In this document: positions 4,969 to 9,719 of the stretch, one piece after another | Layout: the number at the start of each line of letters is the position of its first letter | Position numbering within the stretch: position 1 is the first letter of the stretch | Assembly (NCBI GenBank): GCA_015488125.1 | Contig: WFOJ01000086.1 | Span: 1-9,719, forward strand | DNA length: 9,719 nt | Source: Mariprofundaceae bacterium | Lineage (GTDB): Bacteria > Pseudomonadota > Zetaproteobacteria > Mariprofundales > Mariprofundaceae | Direction of reading: 5' to 3' | The notes under the pieces: generated by a model | What the model was told of the DNA's origin: nothing | What the model saw: only the letters and a program-made list of their open reading frames with translations | Databases searched by the model: none | Translations under genes and position numbers: made by a program

Positions 4969-5912
4969 AACCACGTTTTTCCATACAAGGTCTGCTGGCA
5001 CTGTGTAGCCATCCTGCCGTCAAAACTGTGGTGACGCTGGGCTTGCTGCTGATGCTGTTCAATATCGTCGATATCGCCATGGTCTGGCAGCGATTGCAAC
5101 AGTTAAATCCCTTGTTATTGCTGGCAGCGATCGCCTGCCTGCTCATCGGTTATGTGGTTTGCGGCCTGCGCTGGGCCTGGATTGCCAACGGTCTTGGCAT
5201 TGCTGTTTCGCGCCGACGCAAGATCCGGCTCTATTTTCTGGGCATGTTCACCAGTCTTTTCCTGCCCTCGACGATTGGCGGTGATGTTGTTAGAGGCATT
5301 CTTCTGGCCAAAGGGGAGGCGCGCTCCAAACTGGGCGTGCAAGCGGCTGCCAGCGTCATTCTTGACCGCGTCAACGGCCTGATTGCGCTGGTAACATTGC
5401 TGACCTTGTGCATGCTGTGGTTTTCATGGCCCTTGTACTGGTGGTTGTTCTGGCTGATCGGCATGGCGCTGACCTGGGCTGCCATGCTGGCCTACCCCTG
5501 GTTGCACCGGCAACTCACCCGCCATCTGCCTTTTTTGCAACAACTGCCATTGCAAACAGCATGCTTTCAACGCCAGTGGTGGCGCAGCCTGCCGATCTCC
5601 CTGCTTTTTCAGCTACTGATCATTCAGGCACATGTATTCCTTGGCATGGCCGTTGGCCTGGAAATGAGCTGGCCGGCCTATGCCATGACCATGGGGCTGA
5701 TTGCCCTGGTAGCCATTTTACCCATTTCTTTCAATGGCTTTGGTATTCGGGAAGCAGGCTATGTGGGGTTGGCCAGCTATTTTGGTGGCAATGCCGATGC
5801 GGCGGCGGCGATGGCCGCACTGTGGGTGATTGTGCTGGCCGTGTCAGCACTGCCCGGCGCCTGGGTACTGTGGCGTCTGGGTGGCGTGCGCAGCTTGGGG
5901 AAGAAAAGCTGA
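4965..5912 (+). CDS. LPG_synthase_TM / YbhN-like flippase-domain membrane protein
   Basis: A 315-residue inner-membrane protein with about seven or eight predicted helices. It carries the hallmarks of the lysylphosphatidylglycerol synthase transmembrane family (PF03706, AglD/YbhN): FTSLFLPSTIGGDVVRG at 95-111, VILDRVNGL at 131-139, and ILPISFNGFGIREAGYVGL at 251-269. Members of this family are thought to move lipids or lipid-linked sugars across the membrane; MprF-type proteins also carry an aminoacyltransferase domain, which is absent here. The start is the ATG at 4965, overlapping the udg stop; a longer TTG reading from 4878 lies inside udg and is rejected. The ribosome site is poor, so translation probably depends on coupling. 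The substrate is unknown. Being translated behind a DNA-repair enzyme is odd and may simply reflect operon packing. Confidence 0.85.
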   Translation: MKPRFSIQGLLALCSHPAVKTVVTLGLLLMLFNIVDIAMVWQRLQQLNPLLLLAAIACLLIGYVVCGLRWAWIANGLGIAVSRRRKIRLYFLGMFTSLFLPSTIGGDVVRGILLAKGEARSKLGVQAAASVILDRVNGLIALVTLLTLCMLWFSWPLYWWLFWLIGMALTWAAMLAYPWLHRQLTRHLPFLQQLPLQTACFQRQWWRSLPISLLFQLLIIQAHVFLGMAVGLEMSWPAYAMTMGLIALVAILPISFNGFGIREAGYVGLASYFGGNADAAAAMAALWVIVLAVSALPGAWVLWRLGGVRSLGKKS

Positions 5913-5946
5913 TGCTCGCTGCCATTGGCCTGGGTTGTCAAACAGC

Positions 5947-6930
5947 ATGATTGAAATGCCAACACCGTCAGCAACCATCAAGTGGATGCATCACGCCTGG
6001 ATCGTGGTTTTGCTGGTGGGCGTAATAGCAAGCTTCGCTATTTGGCAACAACTGATGCAGCAGGAAGATCAGTCGCTGCGAATGGAGATCAAACACCGCA
6101 GCCTGGTGAAGCTGCATGCTGTTCAATCCATGCTGCAACAGCATGTGGATGCATTCATGACAGCAGCCTTTTTTGCTGAAAGTGAAATACGCAGATATGG
6201 CCATATCGACGAAAGGAATGCCGGCGGATTTCTGCGCAGCATGCTGGCTCGTCATCCCAATGAAATCGTCGCCATGGCCATGATGCCGACAACGGATCAT
6301 GGTGATATGGTGTTTGTGAGCTCAAACAACAAGCTTCGGTCATTCGATCCACCACTGGACATGGCATACATCAGGCAATTGCCATTTGGCGCGACTCGTT
6401 TGATCCTGACTCATACTCAGCATCATCAACCACAACTTCGGTTGATCACAGCAATATCCGGCTCAGTGCGTGGCTATGCCATTGCTGACCTGAATATACA
6501 CCATCTCGTGACGCAGGCCGTTGCTCAGGGGCAGCCATTTGGATTGGATGTGACACTCTCGGCCCTTGAACAGGGGCATGAAACACTGCTGATAAAACAT
6601 GTTTCGCGTTCGAGGCAGGGCGCAACAGAAAAAAATGAAACGAAAACAGAAACATGGAACTGGCACGGCAATTTTGAAGTCGGGGGTCTGAACTTCGTGT
6701 TGCACACCCACGCCGCACCATCACTGGTGGCACAATTCCTTAGCTGGCGACCGCTGGCTGCCTTATGCTTTGGCCTGGTGTTTTCGCAGCTGGTGGCACT
6801 GATTCTGTTTAAGCGCAGCCGTTACAGCGAACGCCTCCAGACACTGGTCAACGTGCGTACAGCAGAGCTGGAAACGGAACAAAAAAACTGGCCAGCGTTA
6901 TTGATCACACCAATGAAGGCGTGCTGTTGA
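5947..6930 (+). CDS. Membrane sensor (CHASE-like) half of a c-di-GMP signalling protein, ends at a frameshift
   Basis: In its own frame this reads 327 residues. TM helix 1 is at about 15-34, a periplasmic domain at 35-266, TM helix 2 at about 267-288 and a coiled-coil linker at 290-313. The periplasmic part resembles CHASE domains (FMTAAFFAESEI near 70-81, FLRSMLARHPNEIVAMAMMP at 95-114), which sense extracellular ligands. The last 14 residues after Gln-Lys-Asn (312-314) look unrelated to anything, while the -1 frame continues as LASVIDHTNEGVLLMD, a normal PAS start. So this is the N-terminal half of one protein with the gene at 6930-9389. The start at 5947 has no good ribosome site; ATG 5956 is an alternative. 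It follows the flippase-like gene by 34 bases with no terminator between them, suggesting co-transcription. Whether the frame change is functional or a lesion is unknown. Confidence 0.75.
   Translation: MIEMPTPSATIKWMHHAWIVVLLVGVIASFAIWQQLMQQEDQSLRMEIKHRSLVKLHAVQSMLQQHVDAFMTAAFFAESEIRRYGHIDERNAGGFLRSMLARHPNEIVAMAMMPTTDHGDMVFVSSNNKLRSFDPPLDMAYIRQLPFGATRLILTHTQHHQPQLRLITAISGSVRGYAIADLNIHHLVTQAVAQGQPFGLDVTLSALEQGHETLLIKHVSRSRQGATEKNETKTETWNWHGNFEVGGLNFVLHTHAAPSLVAQFLSWRPLAALCFGLVFSQLVALILFKRSRYSERLQTLVNVRTAELETEQKNWPALLITPMKACC
6882..6888 (+). other. A AAA AAC slippery heptamer in an A7 run, probable frame-change site
   Basis: The A run at 6881-6887 followed by C is read CAA AAA AAC in the frame of the sensor half. 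This is exactly the X XXY YYZ register for -1 slippage, after which CTG at 6888 continues the PAS-GAF-PAS-GGDEF-EAL frame without interruption (predicted fusion of 1147 residues). One extra A would also restore the frame, through a DNA indel, sequencing error or RNA polymerase slippage. I see only a weak CAGC/GCTG pairing (6893-6896 with 6923-6926) as a possible downstream stimulator, and no convincing upstream Shine-Dalgarno-like element. Confidence 0.55.
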
Positions 6931-9389
6931 TGGATGCGATGGGCAACATCAAACGTGCCAACCCGGCGGCCTGCTCGTTGTTTGGCTATCGCCCTGAAGA
7001 AATGGAGGGCTTGACCGTACACGATCTCGTACCAGAAGAACTACGCGAACGCCACCATCAACTGATGGCCGACGAACTGGAAAACCAGCGTTATGGCATT
7101 CTGGGCAACACCAGGGAACTAACAGGACAGCGCAAAAATGATTCTCTGTTTACCATTGAATTAACCGCCAATGCATTCGAGGTTGAAGGACAACGCAGAA
7201 TATCCGTCATCTTGCGTGACATCAGTGAACGCAAACAAAGAGAATGGACGCAAGGGAGGTTACTTGCCATGCGTATTCTCAGTCAACAAACCCATCCGGT
7301 GCACGAACGCCTGCAATGGATACTGGAAGGCATCATGGATTCGCCCTGGCATTTTCTTACCGGACATGCGGCCGTGTTTCTGGTGGAAAATGAGCGACTG
7401 CTATTGACGGCCAGTCTTGGCTGGAGTGTTGATGCAAAAAAACAATGCGCTGAGCTGGCTCTGGAGGAATGTCTGTGCGGCAGAGATATTCGCAGTGAGC
7501 GGTTCATGGTTTGCCCATATCACCCCCGGAATTACCGTGAACTGGTAACAACAGAAAAACCGGATATGGGATGTTTGTGTCTGCCCATCAGGCACAAGGG
7601 GAAATATTTGGGGTTGATCAGTCTGATGCTGGAATCCGGTGCAACGGCCAGCGCCTCATTTCGTGATTTTTATCGCCAGATTGAAGGCATTATTGCCAGT
7701 ATGATTATTCACCAACAGGCCATGGATGCGCTGCAGGCCAGCGAACAAAAACATCGTCAGTTGGTAGAAACTGCGCCGGTGGGTATTGTGGTGCATGAAC
7801 AGGGAATTCTGCGTTATATCAACCCGGCGGCCATTGCTCTTCTCGGTGGACGAAAAGCAACAGATTTTGAAAATACTCCGGTGCTTGACTACGTTGCCGA
7901 AGAAGACCGTTCGCTGGTACGCCAGCGCATGGCGGAAGTAGCCATGGGGAATAATCAGACAAAAACCGAAGAGCATCTGACCCGTCTGGATGGCTCGGTA
8001 TTTCTGGCCGAAGTATGGGCAGTGTCCAGCACCTTCGAAGGGCGTCCGGCGATACAGGTATGGTTTCAGGACATCACGGAACGCAAACACAACGAGGAAC
8101 AACTTGCCTGGCTTTCCTACTACGATGAGCTGACCGGACTGCCCAACCGACGCTTATTGCTCGATCGTGCCCATCAGGCGCTGGCACTGGCGCAGCGCCA
8201 TATGAACGAACTGGCGTTGATCTATCTTGACCTTGACCGCCTCAAAATCGTTAACGACAGCCTGGGTCATGCCAGTGGCAACCTGGTGCTCAAGGAAACC
8301 AGCAGGCGATTGACTGCAGCACTGCGGGAAACAGATACGGCAGCGCGTATCGGCGGCGACGAGTTTGTCGTGCTGTTGCAGGATGTGGATGCCAATACAG
8401 CCAGACGAGTGGCTGACAAAATCTATTTCAACCTGCATCAACCACTTCGCATCGGCAGGCATGACTACGGGCCGGAAGCCAGTTTTGGCATTGCCATTTT
8501 TCCGCAGGATGGTATTGATGTTGACAGCCTGTTGCAACATGCCGACATGGCCATGTGTCACGCCAAGAAAAGACGCACACGCATTCATTATTTTTCGGAT
8601 GAAATGGAAGCAAAAGCAACAAGACATCTGCTGCTGGAACAGGAACTGGCGAAGGCCGTAGCTGTGGATCGCCAACAACTCAGGCTCTACTATCAGGGTA
8701 AGCATGCGATCAATGGCGAAGGTTTAATTGGCGTGGAATCCCTGCTGCGCTGGCATCACCCTGAATTGGGCACGATCTCTCCCGGTGAATTCATACCAAT
8801 CGCCGAAGAAACCGGCCTTATTCATGCCATCACACGCTGGGTGCTGCGTGAGGCATGTCAGCAGGCGCTACGCTGGGAGCAAGCAGGTATTCGACCAGGC
8901 CGCATTGGCGTGAATATTTCTGGTGTGCAACTCATGCAGCCGGAACTGGCGGAAGAAATTCTGACTTGTATCAGGGCAACAGGCTGTCAGCCGGCATGGC
9001 TCGAAATTGAAATTACCGAGACTGCCGCCATGCGCGAACCGGAGCTTGCCATCAGCATGATGCAACAACTGGCCGATGCCGGTATATCAATTGCCATTGA
9101 TGATTTCGGTACCGGTTATTCTTCATTGGCCTACCTAAAACGCCTGCCTGCCCAATGGCTGAAAATTGATATGGCGTTCATTCGCCAGCTACCAAACGAT
9201 ATGGAAGATATTGCTATCGTACGTTCCACCATCGCCATGGCCCATGCGCTGAACATGAAAACCGTTGCTGAAGGGGTAGAAACAGAAGCGCAACTGAGTT
9301 TTCTTCTCAAGGAGGGCTGTGATGCCGTGCAAGGCTATTTATTCAGCAAACCGCTACCCGCAGATGAAGCGATAACGCATGTACGCTAA
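6930..9389 (+). CDS. PAS-GAF-PAS-GGDEF-EAL c-di-GMP cyclase/phosphodiesterase (C-terminal half)
   Basis: It would make and/or degrade cyclic di-GMP. Counting from the ATG at 6930 (819 residues): PAS 1-100 with a PAC end RDISERK, a cysteine-rich GAF domain at about 107-262, PAS about 268-387, GGDEF about 390-556, EAL about 566-812. The cyclase has an intact GGDEF (475-479), DLDRLK (434-439) and a c-di-GMP inhibitory site RETD (466-469), but GHxxGD reads GHASGN, changing the Asp that contacts guanine. The phosphodiesterase keeps its metal and catalytic residues: E603 (as ESL), N663, E694, D724-D725 in DDFGTGYSS, K745, E781, Q801. The ATG overlaps the upstream stop (TGATG) with GAAGG about ten bases before it, so re-initiation is possible, but that start would cut off the first strand of PAS 1. 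The natural protein is probably the fusion with the membrane sensor. Confidence 0.85.
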   Translation: MDAMGNIKRANPAACSLFGYRPEEMEGLTVHDLVPEELRERHHQLMADELENQRYGILGNTRELTGQRKNDSLFTIELTANAFEVEGQRRISVILRDISERKQREWTQGRLLAMRILSQQTHPVHERLQWILEGIMDSPWHFLTGHAAVFLVENERLLLTASLGWSVDAKKQCAELALEECLCGRDIRSERFMVCPYHPRNYRELVTTEKPDMGCLCLPIRHKGKYLGLISLMLESGATASASFRDFYRQIEGIIASMIIHQQAMDALQASEQKHRQLVETAPVGIVVHEQGILRYINPAAIALLGGRKATDFENTPVLDYVAEEDRSLVRQRMAEVAMGNNQTKTEEHLTRLDGSVFLAEVWAVSSTFEGRPAIQVWFQDITERKHNEEQLAWLSYYDELTGLPNRRLLLDRAHQALALAQRHMNELALIYLDLDRLKIVNDSLGHASGNLVLKETSRRLTAALRETDTAARIGGDEFVVLLQDVDANTARRVADKIYFNLHQPLRIGRHDYGPEASFGIAIFPQDGIDVDSLLQHADMAMCHAKKRRTRIHYFSDEMEAKATRHLLLEQELAKAVAVDRQQLRLYYQGKHAINGEGLIGVESLLRWHHPELGTISPGEFIPIAEETGLIHAITRWVLREACQQALRWEQAGIRPGRIGVNISGVQLMQPELAEEILTCIRATGCQPAWLEIEITETAAMREPELAISMMQQLADAGISIAIDDFGTGYSSLAYLKRLPAQWLKIDMAFIRQLPNDMEDIAIVRSTIAMAHALNMKTVAEGVETEAQLSFLLKEGCDAVQGYLFSKPLPADEAITHVR

Positions 9390-9429
9390 CGATCATCGCA
9401 GATCATGCCCCCACATGATGAGCCACAGC

Positions 9430-9512
9430 AAACGGCGGTCGGTTCGCGGTCTGAAGACCGCTCCTACAGTGCGTGCAACTCCCCCTGTAGGAGGGGCCTC
9501 CGGCCCCGAACC
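9430..9512. repeat. BIME copy 1: two inverted REP palindromes
   Basis: The left REP, read on the minus strand, is TGTAGGAG followed by stem GCGGTCT/AGACCGC and GAA (9443-9468). The right REP on the plus strand is TGTAGGAG followed by stem GGGGCC/GGCCCC and GAA (9486-9510). The shared GTAGGAG head, a GC hairpin and a CGAA tail are typical of REP sequences in pseudomonads and related bacteria, usually spread by a RAYT transposase. About 17 bases separate the two. Sitting some 50 bases after the GGDEF-EAL gene, it may also protect or terminate that mRNA. Confidence 0.8.
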
Positions 9513-9603
9513 ACCACACCCGGAAATCTTCACCACAGACGGGTGACTGACGGTCGCCCCGGATCACGCGCTCCGCATGATGAGATGCAGGATTCAGGCC
9601 AGA

Positions 9604-9686
9604 AAACGGCGGTCGGTTCGCGGTCTGGAGACCGCTCCTACAGTGTGTGCGATCCCCCTGCAGGAGGGGCTTCTGGCCCCGAATCG
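9604..9686. repeat. BIME copy 2: two inverted REP palindromes
   Basis: This is a diverged direct copy of the repeat at 9430-9512, offset by 174 bases and one base shorter. It has the same inverted pair. The left stem GCGGTCT/AGACCGC is unchanged, with loop bases GA changed to GG. The right head is GCAGGAG instead of GTAGGAG, and the right stem is GGGGCT/GGCCCC, where a G-U wobble replaces a G-C pair. Changes fall mostly in loops, the spacer or wobble positions, so the hairpins are kept. Confidence 0.78.
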
Positions 9687-9719
9687 CTCCTGCCTTCGGA
9701 TTGCGTAGCCAGCCGTGCC

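Larger units (their letters stand above)
9390..9719. other. Non-coding right end with repeats
   Basis: No credible gene lies in these 330 bases and no T-run terminator follows the GGDEF-EAL stop. The region holds two BIME-type repeats (9430-9512 and 9604-9686). A short CATGATGAG word occurs before each copy (9414-9422 and 9576-9584). The remaining sequence, including 9687-9719, shows nothing I can name. Confidence 0.7.

Noticed and set aside
5830..5946. Longer TTG/ATG-less extension of the sensor gene
   Set aside because: It overlaps the flippase-like gene in another frame and its residues look like out-of-frame translation; ATG 5947 precedes the expected short cytoplasmic tail and TM helix.
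8154..8705. 183-residue open frame on the minus strand
   Set aside because: It is antisense to the GGDEF domain, whose motifs are intact on the plus strand.
9430..9686. CRISPR-like repeats
   Set aside because: There are only two copies, each with internal inverted hairpins and REP heads, and no regular spacers or cas genes.

Overview
The window looks like chromosomal DNA from a gammaproteobacterium. The evidence is the type of glutamine synthetase and phosphoheptose isomerase, the REP-type palindromes at the right end that resemble those of pseudomonads and relatives, and the tightly packed ATGA-overlapping operons. I cannot name the genus. There is no tRNA, rRNA, CRISPR array, insertion sequence or phage gene.

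Layout. The left edge (1-430, minus) holds the first 143 residues of glutamine synthetase, glnA. A 357-base divergent intergenic region (431-787) follows, with a good sigma70 promoter pointing right and several palindromes that may control glnA. From 788 to 3825 a four-gene plus-strand operon runs with gaps of one base or with 4-base overlaps: a secreted DUF4124 protein, a GmhA-type phosphoheptose isomerase, a protein resembling deoxyhypusine synthase whose function I do not know, and a CaCA-family cation exchanger. A strong hairpin (3832-3857) separates this operon from a convergent minus-strand gene for a 58-residue Cys/His-rich protein.

A second divergent region (4045-4335) carries a large imperfect inverted repeat, a CRP-like palindrome and an extended -10 promoter. 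It leads into a second plus-strand group: a family-5-type uracil-DNA glycosylase, an overlapping LPG_synthase_TM/YbhN-type membrane protein, and, 34 bases later, a very large cyclic-di-GMP signalling protein.

The signalling protein is the most striking item. Its membrane sensor half (5947-6930) and its PAS-GAF-PAS-GGDEF-EAL half (6930-9389) lie in different frames. They join at a run of seven A's that forms the heptamer A AAA AAC, in exactly the register needed for a -1 ribosomal frameshift. The zero-frame stop also overlaps an ATG (TGATG). The locus may therefore be a recent frameshift, a sequencing error, a programmed or phase-variable switch, or a split gene that makes two proteins.

The right end (9390-9719) has no gene. 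It holds two diverged copies, 174 bases apart, of a REP pair (BIME), each made of two inverted hairpins with GTAGGAG-type heads.

How the genes may work together: GmhA makes the heptose precursor of LPS inner core. The overlapping genes suggest that the DHS-like protein and the exchanger are made with it, but no shared pathway can be read from the sequence. The udg, YbhN-like and GGDEF-EAL genes look like a loose co-transcribed group rather than one pathway.
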